From CAYQQU01 sp964419545 (lineage in GTDB: Bacteria > Bacteroidota > Bacteroidia > Chitinophagales > Saprospiraceae): a stretch of 64,000 nt of DNA. The DNA lies in the NCBI GenBank assembly GCA_964419545.1, contig CAYQQU010000024.1, positions 1-64,000 on the forward strand. The letters run 5' to 3'. Shown here in pieces: positions 18,901-28,200 of this stretch; the first letter of the stretch is position 1, and every line of letters begins with the position of its first letter. The position numbers and the translations under genes are program-made. Below the pieces are notes generated by a model. The model was not told the origin of the DNA and did no database searches. It saw nothing but the letters and a program-made list of their open reading frames with translations.

Positions 18901-19294
18901 CGTCGGCGTTGATGTCCACCATGGAGACGCCCGTCGACCAGGCCCGGCTTCCCTGCACCCCGGCCGCGGCGGAGACCTCTTCAAATTCAAAATCGCCCCG
19001 GTTCAGATAGAGTCGGTTGGGCAGCAGATTGGCGGTCAGGTAAATGTCGAGCAAGCCGTCGTTATTGACGTCGCCCAGGCCGACGCCGCCGCCGTTGTAG
19101 AAGTTGCGGTATTTGTAGATGTTGAACTGATTGGTGTAGGTCAGGGTGTTCTCAAAATCGATGCCGGTGCGCCGGGCAGGCATCAGTTCGAATAGCGGCC
19201 CTTCGGACGATAAGTCTGTCGTACAATACTGAAACCCGCTGACCGCGAGGATCAGCAGCAAGGTGGAGCGCCATATCGGGAAATGTTTTTTCAT
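15953..19294 (-). CDS. CRTAC1-type FG-GAP/VCBS repeat lipoprotein with ASPIC/UnbV domain (paralogue 2)
   Basis: An 1113-aa paralogue of the two flanking giant genes. It has a lipoprotein-like signal (LAVSGFQYCTT), two sets of FG-GAP blades with Ca-binding loops (DVNNDGLLDIYL, DINADGRLDIYV, DYDKDGDLDVYL, DLDNDGHRDLYI), and a central ASPIC/UnbV domain at about 535-615 (AIGAKVLLKAGG, VDPRLHFGLG, VDTLVVDWYYGKRT). The last 150 residues (APVYAILIDDLDDDGRQDIL) repeat the closing block of the family. Spacers on both sides are one base, so it is co-transcribed with the small lipoprotein upstream and paralogue 1 downstream. Its length and domain order match the other two, so the triplet arose by duplication and has diverged well beyond recent copying. 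Confidence 0.88.
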   Translation of the reverse strand: MKKHFPIWRSTLLLILAVSGFQYCTTDLSSEGPLFELMPARRTGIDFENTLTYTNQFNIYKYRNFYNGGGVGLGDVNNDGLLDIYLTANLLPNRLYLNRGDFEFEEVSAAAGVQGSRAWSTGVSMVDINADGRLDIYVCNSGDVAGDNKENEFFINNGDGTFTDRAREMGLADPGYSTHAAFFDYDKDGDLDVYLLNNSYQAIGSFNLRKNERPKRDKLGGDKLLRNDGGRFTDVSEEAGIYGSVIGFGLGVALSDLDKDGWLDLYISNDFFERDYIYMNNGDGTFSERLEQQMRSISVASMGLDIADLNADGLPEIFVSEMLPETEERFKTTMTFENWDKYQYMLENDYYHQFTRNMLHRHNGEIPQRGITFSEIGRLSDVEATDWSWSSLIADLDNDGHRDLYITNGLAQDILNQDYLMFVSSEEIARMVIQDQGVDYKQLIDIIPVNRIPNYAFAGDSRFHFENKTEAWGLAQPSHSNGAAYGDLDNDGDLDLVVNNVNMPLFVYRNGADRNYLTVELKGEGGNTQAIGAKVLLKAGGKTFYQEQNPVRGFQSTVDPRLHFGLGNLQKVDTLVVDWYYGKRTVLLDVPVNRQLTLREADAPVSDRKETAVPYRPVFRELPSLTPDYRHRENRFIDFDRNRLIYHMKSTEGPKLCVGDVNGDGRDDFYAGGAIGQAGALWVQSADGRFLPAGQSVFAEDKGGEDLAALLFDADGDADQDLYVTSGGSELSANSFALVDRLYRNEGGGRFRRDQQLLPAGKPESTSCVKAADFDGDGDQDLFVGVRLRSNLIGAPQNAYLLRNDGTGRFENATPQIAPDLLGAGMITDGEWSDIDQDGDPDLVVVGEWMPVKVYKNEDGTFSEATDEAGLANTSGWWNSLEAADLDGDGDMDFVAGNHGLNSRFKATVDRPVFCYVNDFDRNGSVEQIMCAYNGDRAYPTALRHDLVGQLPGLKKKYLKYAAYQGQTFEDMFPPEVRENSLELQAQLLASVCLINRGDGAFEIKALPQEAQLAPVYAILIDDLDDDGRQDILLGGNLYEVKPEAGRYDASHGVFLKGTGNNEYRSLPARTTGFFLEGQVRDFARLQVQDKTVVVVARNNAPLQFFEVLKPKE

Positions 19295-19295
19295 G

Positions 19296-19898
19296 TTATT
19301 GTGCTATTCCTAAGGGCATGGGGTTGATCAAGCGGGAAAGGTCCTCAAATATCACTTTCAATTCTGCGCCGTCCGGAGAAGGCATCAGCGTCACCCGGCG
19401 GTTGCCGTCGAGCTTGACGAAGTAGTTTTTCACCAGCTTGTTTTTCTGCGGCACCGCGATGAAGTCGCGCCCGCCGTATTCCTGCTCAAAATACTGCATC
19501 GCTTCCCTGACCAGGTTTTCGATGGCGTATCGCTGGTCGTAAAAAGAAAAATTCTGGTAGCGCAAGGTAGCGTTCAACCTGACGATCGGCCCGTCGGTCA
19601 CCTGCGCCACCGGGAAAAATTCCAGCACCACCGGCGCATTGAAGGGTTCGGTCAGTAAGGCGCGCACCCCGCTTTCATCCGGCTTGGGCATGAAGATCCC
19701 TTTCTGGTTCATCTCGTAGCAGTAGTCGTAGAAATCCTCGAACACCATGCCGAAATGAATCTCGTAGATCAGGGTGTCGAAGCGCTCGTTCCGGCTCAAT
19801 TCGCGGCGGGCAACGGTTTCGTAGGACGGTTCCCGGTAACAGGCGGCGATCAACAGGCCGAGCAGCAGCAGATGGGCGGGCAAAAGAATCTTCCTCAT
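19296..19898 (-). CDS. Small hypothetical lipoprotein of the FG-GAP cluster
   Basis: A 200-aa protein with a clear lipobox (LLLLGLLIAACYREP; Cys at 20). The mature part is mixed alpha/beta with conserved-looking aromatic residues (FGMVFEDFYDYCYEMNQKG, RYQNFSFYDQRYAIENLV). I do not recognise a named family. It is coupled to the upstream CRTAC1-type gene by a four-base overlap (ATGA at 19895-19898) and lies one base before the next paralogue, so it is an integral member of this operon. A role as a periplasmic or outer-membrane partner of the giant FG-GAP lipoproteins is plausible but only contextual. Confidence 0.75.
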   Translation of the reverse strand: MRKILLPAHLLLLGLLIAACYREPSYETVARRELSRNERFDTLIYEIHFGMVFEDFYDYCYEMNQKGIFMPKPDESGVRALLTEPFNAPVVLEFFPVAQVTDGPIVRLNATLRYQNFSFYDQRYAIENLVREAMQYFEQEYGGRDFIAVPQKNKLVKNYFVKLDGNRRVTLMPSPDGAELKVIFEDLSRLINPMPLGIAQ

Positions 19899-22800
19899 GG
19901 CAACTGATAAAATATTAGTGATGCATCATTCCGGGCCGCCAGGACGTACCGGCGGTTCCCGATCGTCAGCGCTGCAAAGTCGCGTACCTGCCCCGGAATA
20001 TCGACCCCCGAAACGGCTGCGGTCAGCGGTGTGAACTGCCGTTGCCCCGCGTTGCGGAGCAGCAGGCCGCGGCCGGCGGCGTAGATGCCCGTCTGGGGTT
20101 TGGCTTTAAACTGATTGCCCCCCAGCAGGATGTCCGGTTGCCGGTCGCCGTCGGCGTCTATGACCTGTATGCCGTAAACGGGCGCCAGTTGGGCTTCCAG
20201 CGGGAAAGGCCGGAAAGTGAACCGGCCCTGCTCGTTCCAGAAGATGCCGGACCGTGTCTGAACAACCCGGTGCACGATCGCCCGTTCGAGCGCTTCCGCC
20301 GAGAAAATATCCTGCACCCTTTCTTCGGCGTAGTCGGCATGCTTGAGGTATTTTTTCAGCAGGTGGGGCAGCTGTTTCGTCAGCTCTTTCTTCAGGCAGA
20401 GGGGATAGGCCTCCCCGCCGCGATGGGTGGCGATGATCTGTTCGATGCGCCCGTTGCCGTCGAAGTCGTTGACGTACAAGAGCGCGGGGCGCTCGGGGCC
20501 GGCCTGAAAAAAGGTATTCTCCCCCAGGTTCCCGGCGATGAGGTCCTCGTCGCCGTCGCCGTCCAGGTCGGCTTTTTCCAGTACGTTCCAGAAGCCGTCG
20601 GTAGCATCCAGGCCCATTTCCCCGGTTATTTCGACCAGGCCGTTCGCCGTATTTTCGAACACCCGAACCGGCATCCACTCGCCGGCGACGATCAGGTCTT
20701 CGTCCTGGTCCTGATCCAGGTCGAGCCACAGGGCATCGGTCACCAGCCCCAGGCGCTCCAGGGCCGGCGCTTTTTCGCGGGTAACGTCTTTGAATTTCCC
20801 GTTCCCGTCGTTCTCCAGTAAAAAGCTCGGAGCGGGAAGGCCAAAGCGCGTGGGCACCATTCGCCCCCCCAGAAAGAGGTCCTGATCGCCGTCCTGGTCC
20901 ACATCCGCCGGCGCTATCACGGCGGTTGCAGTGAGCTTGTAAGCCGGCAAGGCCTGTTCGGCCAATTGAAAATTTCCCCGTCCGTCGTTGAGGTAGAGGC
21001 GGTCGGCCAAAGCAAAGTCATTCGGCGAAAACTCGTACCCGCCGCCGGCCACCGCCAGGTCCAGGTCCTGATCGTTATCCGCATCGAAAAAAACGGCGTC
21101 GATATCTTCGGATTGCCGGTTGGCTTCGAAAACTGCGGCATTTGAACGCCGGAATCCCTCGCCTTCCTGTATGAAGAGCGCTCCGGGCGCCCCTTTCGCG
21201 CCGCCCACGAAAAAATCGTCCAATCGATCGCCGTTCACGTCGCCTACCGCTACTCTGGGCCCCTCGTTGGAGCGCATGTGGAAAAGCAGCCGCTCGCGGT
21301 CAAAATCCACGAAATCGTTTTCCCGGTGCACGAAGTCCAGGCCGGGGAAATGATCGCGCGACGACAGCAAAGGCGCGCGCGCTTGCCGGGCGACGAATAA
21401 GGGCGCGGCCCCGCCTCCGGGCGGCTGAGTAAAGGTCAGGAACTGATCGGCCGGGATATTCGTCTCTCGGAGCTGCGCACCGTCCGGCCAGCGGATCAGG
21501 AGGGAATCCACCTGCGCAGCCTCGCCGATCCCGATATGCAATCGGTCATCCACGGTAGACATCGATCCGCGCATGGGGTACAGCTCCTGAAAATATTGCC
21601 TGCCGCCGGCGTAGAGCGTTACTTGCGCGCCGATCGAACCGGTGGCGCCGTCGCGATTGTATATTTTGAGGTTGACGAAGTGGTTTTCGGCGCCGTCCAG
21701 TTCATTCCGGTAGAGGAAGGGCGGGCCGTTGATGTTGCTGACCACCAGGTCGAGGTCGCCGTCATTGTCGATATCGCCGTAACTGGCGCCGCTCGAGAAG
21801 CCCGGCTGACCGAGGCCCCAGCGGGCCGCCACGTCTTCGTAGCGCAGCGGAGCGACCGGAGAGAACAGGTAGTTGGGCGCCGGCTCGGAGGGCATGTGGT
21901 CGATCAGGTCTTTGATGACCGCCCCTTTGGTGCGCAGCATCTCCCGCACCCGCGAGGGGTCGTAGTAAAAGTCGATGTAATCCTGATCGAGCAGGTCTTT
22001 GACGATGCCGTTGGTGACGAAGATTTCCCGGTATCCGTCCTGGTCGAAATCGACGAGGTGCACGCCCCAGCTCCAATCGGTGGCGCTGACGCCGGCCAGG
22101 CGCGATATTTCGCTGAATGACACCCGGCCGTCGCCGGCGCTGCCCCGGTTGAGCTGAAAGGCATTGCGGGGAAATTGCCGGTGGTACCCGTTTCTCACTT
22201 TCAGGGCATATTGGTCCCAGGTATCGAAGACGGCCTTGGTCTTCAGGCGAGCTTCCGTTTCGGGCAGCATTTCGGTGACGAAGATCTCCGGGTAGCCGTC
22301 GTGGTTCATATCGGCGATATCGACCCCCATCGACCCCAGGCTCAACTCCGGAACGCATTCGTCTATCGATTCCCGAAAAGTGCCGTCTTGCTGGTTGATG
22401 TAGAGGTAATCCTTTTCGAAAAAATCGTTGGCGACGTAGATGTCCGGCCAGTTGTCGCGGTTGACGTCGGCGACCGACACCCCCAGCCCGAAACCGATGG
22501 CGCTGGAATAGATGCCCGCTTCCTGGCTGACATCGGTGAAAAACTGGTCGTCGTTCCGGTACAGTTTATTCCCCCCGCCGGGATCTCGTTGCTCCCGCAA
22601 GCCCTTCTTCGCGTCGAAAATGACGTCGGTCGGTTTTATCGAATTATTGGATAGATACATGTCCAGATCACCGTCTCGGTCGTAATCAAAAAAGCAGGCG
22701 TGGATGGAAAACCCCAGATCGTCGATCCCGTATTGGGCCGCCGCTTCTACGAAATAGGGGACCCCGTCGGCGTTGAGCCCCTGATGGATAAACAATTCAT

Positions 22801-23308
22801 TTCTCCGGTTCTCATCCCTGGGGTCCCCCCCTTTGCAGACGTAAATATCCAACCAGCCGTCCTGATTAATGTCGACGATACTGACGCCGGTAGACCAGGC
22901 GTTGGGGCTGCGCACCCCGGCGGCCTGCGTGACATCCCGGAAGTGAAAATCGCCGTCTCCGAGATACAAGGCGTTATCCGCCTGGTTGCCGCAAAAGAAA
23001 AGATCGAGGTTGCCGTCTTTGTTGAAATCGGCCATGCCGACGCCCGCTCCGTTGTAGAAACTGCGATAGAGGTATACGTTGAAGGCTTCGGTATAAGTGA
23101 GGTTATTTTCAAAGCGGAGACCGGCTTCGGCAGCGTCCAGCAGACGGAATAAGGCCTTATCTTCCGGAGTAGAGGGCGATTCGCAGGTCAGGCACCACAA
23201 TGCCGGCAGGCACATTAGAAACTTCCGGAGACGATTGGATCCCGGAAGTTTCCGCCATGCCGAAATCTTTACCACGCTAATATTCTTGCTACACCGTGTT
23301 GCTCCCAT
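19895..23308 (-). CDS. CRTAC1-type FG-GAP/VCBS repeat lipoprotein with ASPIC/UnbV domain (paralogue 3)
   Basis: An 1137-aa first member of the triplet. FG-GAP blades with Ca loops (DFNKDGNLDLFF, DINQDGWLDIYV, DYDRDGDLDMYL, DIDNDGDLDLVV) surround a central ASPIC/UnbV domain at about 560-640 (GSIGAQVTLYAGG, VDDRLHIGIGEA, VDSLLIRWPDG). The annotated start gives an unusually long N-terminus before the hydrophobic segment; the internal Met at 23215 (MCLPALWCLTCESP) would give a compact lipoprotein-like signal and may be the true start, although its lipobox is not canonical. It lies 163 bases downstream of susD, the largest gap before the enzyme genes, so a secondary promoter is possible; I saw no convincing TAnnTTTG box there. 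Confidence 0.86.
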   Translation of the reverse strand: MGATRCSKNISVVKISAWRKLPGSNRLRKFLMCLPALWCLTCESPSTPEDKALFRLLDAAEAGLRFENNLTYTEAFNVYLYRSFYNGAGVGMADFNKDGNLDLFFCGNQADNALYLGDGDFHFRDVTQAAGVRSPNAWSTGVSIVDINQDGWLDIYVCKGGDPRDENRRNELFIHQGLNADGVPYFVEAAAQYGIDDLGFSIHACFFDYDRDGDLDMYLSNNSIKPTDVIFDAKKGLREQRDPGGGNKLYRNDDQFFTDVSQEAGIYSSAIGFGLGVSVADVNRDNWPDIYVANDFFEKDYLYINQQDGTFRESIDECVPELSLGSMGVDIADMNHDGYPEIFVTEMLPETEARLKTKAVFDTWDQYALKVRNGYHRQFPRNAFQLNRGSAGDGRVSFSEISRLAGVSATDWSWGVHLVDFDQDGYREIFVTNGIVKDLLDQDYIDFYYDPSRVREMLRTKGAVIKDLIDHMPSEPAPNYLFSPVAPLRYEDVAARWGLGQPGFSSGASYGDIDNDGDLDLVVSNINGPPFLYRNELDGAENHFVNLKIYNRDGATGSIGAQVTLYAGGRQYFQELYPMRGSMSTVDDRLHIGIGEAAQVDSLLIRWPDGAQLRETNIPADQFLTFTQPPGGGAAPLFVARQARAPLLSSRDHFPGLDFVHRENDFVDFDRERLLFHMRSNEGPRVAVGDVNGDRLDDFFVGGAKGAPGALFIQEGEGFRRSNAAVFEANRQSEDIDAVFFDADNDQDLDLAVAGGGYEFSPNDFALADRLYLNDGRGNFQLAEQALPAYKLTATAVIAPADVDQDGDQDLFLGGRMVPTRFGLPAPSFLLENDGNGKFKDVTREKAPALERLGLVTDALWLDLDQDQDEDLIVAGEWMPVRVFENTANGLVEITGEMGLDATDGFWNVLEKADLDGDGDEDLIAGNLGENTFFQAGPERPALLYVNDFDGNGRIEQIIATHRGGEAYPLCLKKELTKQLPHLLKKYLKHADYAEERVQDIFSAEALERAIVHRVVQTRSGIFWNEQGRFTFRPFPLEAQLAPVYGIQVIDADGDRQPDILLGGNQFKAKPQTGIYAAGRGLLLRNAGQRQFTPLTAAVSGVDIPGQVRDFAALTIGNRRYVLAARNDASLIFYQLP

Positions 23309-23471
23309 AACAAAAGACCATTTCGGAAAAAGGCGGCGGCTTCGGGTTTCAGGGTTTCGGGCTTCCCCGGCGGAAACGCGGAAAGCTCGAAACCCTGATC
23401 GCCGTATTCGTCAAATAAACAATGCACAATGTCCGGCTGAATACATCCGGCCGGCCATTGCCGCCCCCGGA

Positions 23472-25103
23472 TCAATATCCGGTATTCTGCGACAGGTTCG
23501 GGTTGGCGTCCAGCTGGCTCTGCGGAATCGGATAAAACTCCTTGTACCGTTCCTCCGGGTTGGCGTCTTTCAGGAACCAGCCGTCCTGCCAGTGGCCGAA
23601 GCGGATGGTAGTGGCGCGCGAATGGTTTTCCAGCGCCAGCTCTTTTTTGATCTCCCAGTAGAGGTCGTCTTCCGTCAGGGCGGGCAGCGGGTCGAGCCCG
23701 GCGCGATCTCTGATCTGGTTGACCAGAGAAAGGGCTTCCGCGCTACCCTCGTCCAGTCGCCAGAGGGCTTCCGCTCTCGTCAGCAGGACGTCGGCGTACC
23801 GGAAAATGGGGAAGTCGTTCGAACCGCCGCCGGCGATGCCGAGGGGGTATTCAAACTTGCCGTACCGAGCCCCGTTGCGGTACAAGCACCGGCCGTCGGC
23901 GCTGAATTCATAGCCGGGCGTAATATTGATGTTGCAAAACTCCCGTCGTTCCGCTTCCGTAAGCTGATCGGAGGTTTTGTCGGGCCAGCCGAAGGCCGCG
24001 CGGTCGGCCGGATCCGGATAGTTGTCGTAGTCTTCTATACAATTGATCAAACGGAATTCATCTTTGGGATTGGCGTAGAAAAAGCCGAGTTCTTCCGAGA
24101 AGGTCGGTTGGGCTTCCACGGTATATTGCTGGCCGATGATGAACATGCCGCGGCGATTGTCATTCTCGTCGAAGGCGTTGTAGAAGTCTTCCTGAATACT
24201 GAAGCCGCCCCAGGGGGTGGCCCCGCCGGAAATGCCGAAAGTAGGGTTGGCCGACTGGTGCAGCGCCTGCCAGCGGATGCTGAAGTTACCGGCGTTGATG
24301 CGGTCGTAGGGCACCACGAACATATTTTCCGAGGAGCCTTCATTTTCGAGGAGGAAGTTGGCGAAATACCCGTTTTCCAGGCTGTAGACGCCGCTGTTGA
24401 TGATGGCGTTGGCGGCGTCGGCGGCTTCCTGGTAATGCGGCCCTGCGTCGAAACGCTCGGCATTGATGTACAGCTTCGCCAGCACCATATAAGCGACCCA
24501 CTTATTCATCTTGGCGTAGGCCGCGGTGCTTTCCGTGGCGTTGGGGATGGCGGCGAGCAGTTCCTGCTCGATGAAGGCAAATGCTTCCGCCGCCGTGCTT
24601 TGCTCAGGCTGGGGGTCGGCCTCGGCGAACCTGGTTTCCAAAGGAATATTGCCGAAAAGGTCGAGCGCCAGGTAGAAGTATAAGGCCCGCAAAGCCTTCA
24701 GCTCGGCGATGACGGGATCGTCCGGCTCCAGGTTGGCTTCCAGCGTCTCCAACAGGCGGTTGCAGGTGCCGACGCCGCCGAACCAGGCATTCCATCGCCC
24801 CCCGACAAAGTCCAGGGGATTGAACTCGTGGCGCATCAGGCGGGGCCATAATCCGCCGTCGTTCCAGCCGCCGTTGGAGCGGATGGGTACGGTGGCGACA
24901 TCGGTGGTCAACTCACTCACCTCGTGGTTGCCCCAGTATTGGTAAAGCGGGGTGTAGGCCGTAGCCGTGAACGCCGCTAGCTGATCTTCATCCTGAAAGA
25001 AGTTTTCAGGCGTGATCTCGCTGAATATTTCCGGCTCCAGATCCGAACAGGAATACAGACCTGCGCCTATTAATATGACGAAAATTATGCTGATTTTTTT
25101 CAT
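23472..25103 (-). CDS. susD: SusD/RagB-family glycan-binding outer-membrane lipoprotein
   Basis: A 543-aa SusD-type lipoprotein, the lid of the SusCD outer-membrane glycan importer. The signal ends GAGLYSCSD with the lipidated Cys near residue 19. The mature protein starts LEPEIFSEITPENFFQDEDQLAAF, the typical SusD opening. TPR-like helices follow, and the C-terminus shows the family block PIFRYADVLLTRAEAL (about 435-450) and the final PIPQSQLDANPNLSQNTGY. It is paired with susC upstream across a 115-base spacer that contains a heptamer array. The symbol is used in the family sense; the ligand is presumably the arabinose-containing glycan handled by the enzymes downstream. Confidence 0.95.
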   Translation of the reverse strand: MKKISIIFVILIGAGLYSCSDLEPEIFSEITPENFFQDEDQLAAFTATAYTPLYQYWGNHEVSELTTDVATVPIRSNGGWNDGGLWPRLMRHEFNPLDFVGGRWNAWFGGVGTCNRLLETLEANLEPDDPVIAELKALRALYFYLALDLFGNIPLETRFAEADPQPEQSTAAEAFAFIEQELLAAIPNATESTAAYAKMNKWVAYMVLAKLYINAERFDAGPHYQEAADAANAIINSGVYSLENGYFANFLLENEGSSENMFVVPYDRINAGNFSIRWQALHQSANPTFGISGGATPWGGFSIQEDFYNAFDENDNRRGMFIIGQQYTVEAQPTFSEELGFFYANPKDEFRLINCIEDYDNYPDPADRAAFGWPDKTSDQLTEAERREFCNINITPGYEFSADGRCLYRNGARYGKFEYPLGIAGGGSNDFPIFRYADVLLTRAEALWRLDEGSAEALSLVNQIRDRAGLDPLPALTEDDLYWEIKKELALENHSRATTIRFGHWQDGWFLKDANPEERYKEFYPIPQSQLDANPNLSQNTGY

Positions 25104-25149
25104 AACGATTAGGATTTACAGTCACTAAAACTTTGTCAGAGGGTGTTGG

Positions 25150-25178
25150 TTTTTGGTCTTTGGTCTTTGGTCTTTGGT
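25150..25178. repeat. TCTTTGG heptamer array in the susC-susD spacer
   Basis: About four tandem copies of a TTTGGTC-type heptamer occupy the 115-base gap between susC and susD. On the coding (minus) strand they read ACCAAAG. The same heptamer forms both arms of the large hairpin at 37427-37514. Its position in the leader of susD would allow an effect on SusC:SusD stoichiometry or on mRNA processing; that is inference. Confidence 0.7.
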
Positions 25179-25218
25179 GTTGGGGGACCAATGACGGGGG
25201 AACTGTTTTTGTAAAATA

Positions 25219-28200
25219 CTAAAAACTGCAATTTAAACCTAAGGTCCAAATTCTCGACGGGAAATAAGTCACCCGCCGGTCGATGCCGGGCACCAGGATA
25301 TCGCCGGCAAACTGGTCGTTGGTGTTGCCTTCGGTGCTGGGCCCGGGATCAAAATAGCGCACCTCGGGATCGGCCCCCGTATAATCGGTAATGACGAAAA
25401 TATTCTGGCCGGAGAAATACAGGCGCAGTGACCGGAAGACGCTGCTCTCGGAAAAGTCAAAGGTATATCCCAGCGTGGCGTTGTCCAGCTTGAGGAAAGA
25501 AGCGTCTTCGACGTAGGCGGAATGCCAGGCGTCGGTCTGCGCGTCTTCCGGATTGTAGAAATCGGTGATGATGATGTTCTGCCTGCCGGAAACCGCCGGG
25601 TGTTCGAAGTAGGCGCGATTGATGTTGGCCAGCGAATGACCGAAGCTCCCGCGGAAGAAGAAGTTCAGGTCAAAGTTTTTGTAGCGGAAAGAGTTGCTGA
25701 TCCCGATATTGAAATCCGGTAAGCCGTTGCCCACCACCACGAAATCTTCGGTATTGCGCTCGGTGGTTTCATTGCCGTTCTGATCCAGGAGTACGGCGAC
25801 GCCGTCGTCGTTGTAGCGCACGAAAATGGGGGCGAGCAACTGACCGATCTCATCGCCTTCCGACAATCGGGAGATGAAGGTGTTGTTCAAGCCGGGAGGG
25901 CCGATATTTCCCCGGTTGAGCACCACATCTTCGTCCAGGTTCCATTGCACCAGGGTAGTCTCGAAGGTGGAGTAATTGGCCGAGATATCCCACGAGAAGT
26001 CGCTGCGTTCCAATACGTTGAAGTTCAATTGCACTTCCAGCCCTTCCGTTTCCAGCTCGCCGACGTTCACCAGGGCGGTAGGGAACTCATTGGGAGGCGT
26101 AGGTACGGAAATGGTGTTCAACAGGTCGGAAGTGGTGCGGATAAAATAATCCACGCTACCGGAAAGGCGGTAATCCAGCAAAGCAAAATCCACCCCCAGG
26201 TTCAGCTCGCCTTTTTCTTCCCACTTGAGGTCGGGGTTGGGGTTGGAGCCCGGGCCGATAGCCGGGACGAACTCGCCGTTGACAAAGCCGGAGCCTTGTC
26301 TTCTCAGCACCTCGAGGAAGGCCAGGGCGTCGGCGGGCGGGTTGCCCGTTACGCCGTAGCCGGCTCTGAGCTTCAGGTTGTCGAAGAGGCCCAGATTGGC
26401 TGCTCTGGCTACGTCGACGCCACCGCTCACGGCCCAGAAGTTACCCCAGCGGTTGTTGGCGCCGAAACGGGAAGAGCCTTCCCGCCGGTAGCTCGCCGTG
26501 AGGTAGTAGGTGTCGCTCAGGTTCAGGCTCACCCGCCCGAAGTAGGCGATCAACCGGGATCGCGTTTTAAAGGAACTGGTGCTGCGGGTGCCCTCCGGAT
26601 TGTTGAAGCCGTTGCCCAGCCCCAGGTTGTTGAAGGTCACCTCGTTGGTGATAAAATCCGTATTGGTTACCGAAAAACCTTCCGTCGTGAGTTCCTGGAA
26701 GGAGTAGCCGCCCAGGAGGGAGTAGGACAAATTACCCTTTTCCCCCTGGTAAGAAGCGGTGGCCTCGAACAGTTCGTTGATATCATCGCTGGACGTTCGG
26801 GTGGCGATGCCGTTGTTGACCGGCGCGCTGCCGTCTGCCCATAGCGAGTTGTTGTTGATGTAGGTGCCGGTGAGGTTGCTTTCCGTCTGGATGGAATAAT
26901 TGGCCATCACCGAAAGCCCTTGCAGCAGCTCGTACTCCGCTTTGAAGTTGCCGATGAGGCCTTTGTTGCGGCCGATATTGGTGTTGAGCTCGTTCAGCTC
27001 AATCGGGTTGAACACGTCCTGGGTGAAGGTCTGGAAAAAGCCCGACTCGGAATCTTCGTCAAAAATCGGGGCGGTGGGCGGGAAGTTCATGGCATAACGC
27101 AGCGCCTGGGGAAAACCGAAGTCGCTGTCTCTCTGCGTAAACGATGCAATGGACGTGAGGCGCAAGCGATCGTTCAGCAGCTTTTGGGTGAAGTTGAGTC
27201 GCGCGTTGAACTGTTCGAACCCGCGATCCTCCTGCACCCCTTCCACGTCGCGATAGTTGACGGAAGCCCGGTAGCTGGAAGCGCCGTTATTGCTGGTCAC
27301 GGCAATATTGTGTACGTTGGAGATGCCGGTCTGCGTAATTTCGTCGATCCAGTCGGTCCGCGCCCCCAGATCCTGGCCGCCCGCTTCGATAAACTGTTCC
27401 GGCGAGGCGATGGGGTGGGTGTTCTGAACGCTTTCGAAAGCGACATAACCGTTGTAATCCAGGCGGGTATCGGTGACGTTGGCGCCCGACTTGGTGGTCA
27501 CGATGATCACGCCGGAACTGCCCCGGGTGCCGTAGATCGCGGCCGCGGAGGCGTCTTTCAACACTTCGATCGACTCGATATCGTTGGGGTCCAGAATGTC
27601 TAGCGAACCACCGATCACCCCGTCGATGACCACCAGCGGCTCGGCGTTTTGCCCCAGGGTAGACAGCCCCCGCAGGCGGATGGCGAAGGGCTGGTTGGGG
27701 TTGCTGCCCGCGCGGGCGATCTGCAGGCCGGCTACCTTACCTTGCAGCAACTGGGTGGGATCGTTGACGTTTCCGCGGTTGAATTCCTCCGAGTTGACGG
27801 AGACAATGGAACTGGTGACCTCCCGGGACTTTGCCGTACCGTAACCCAGTACGACCACCTCTTCCAGTTTGGCGAAATCCTGCTGCATGGTCACGTCAAT
27901 GGTGGTGCGCTGGTTGATAGGCACCTCCTGGGTCAAATACCCCACATAGGAGAAGACCAGAATAGCGGCGTCGTCGGGAACGACCAGTTCGTATTTACCT
28001 TCATAATCCGTAACCGTACCGGTCGAAGAAGATCCTTTGACGATCACGGTGGCGCCGATGAGCGGGTCTCCGTTTTCGTCCACTACCTGTCCGGTGATGG
28101 TCTTTTCTTTCGGGACCGCAGTCCCGGCGGGTCTTTCGTTTGTCTTGCCCGGAACGGGAAGCAAACTGGGTGCGTAGGCGTTGTCGGCTTGATCATAGCT

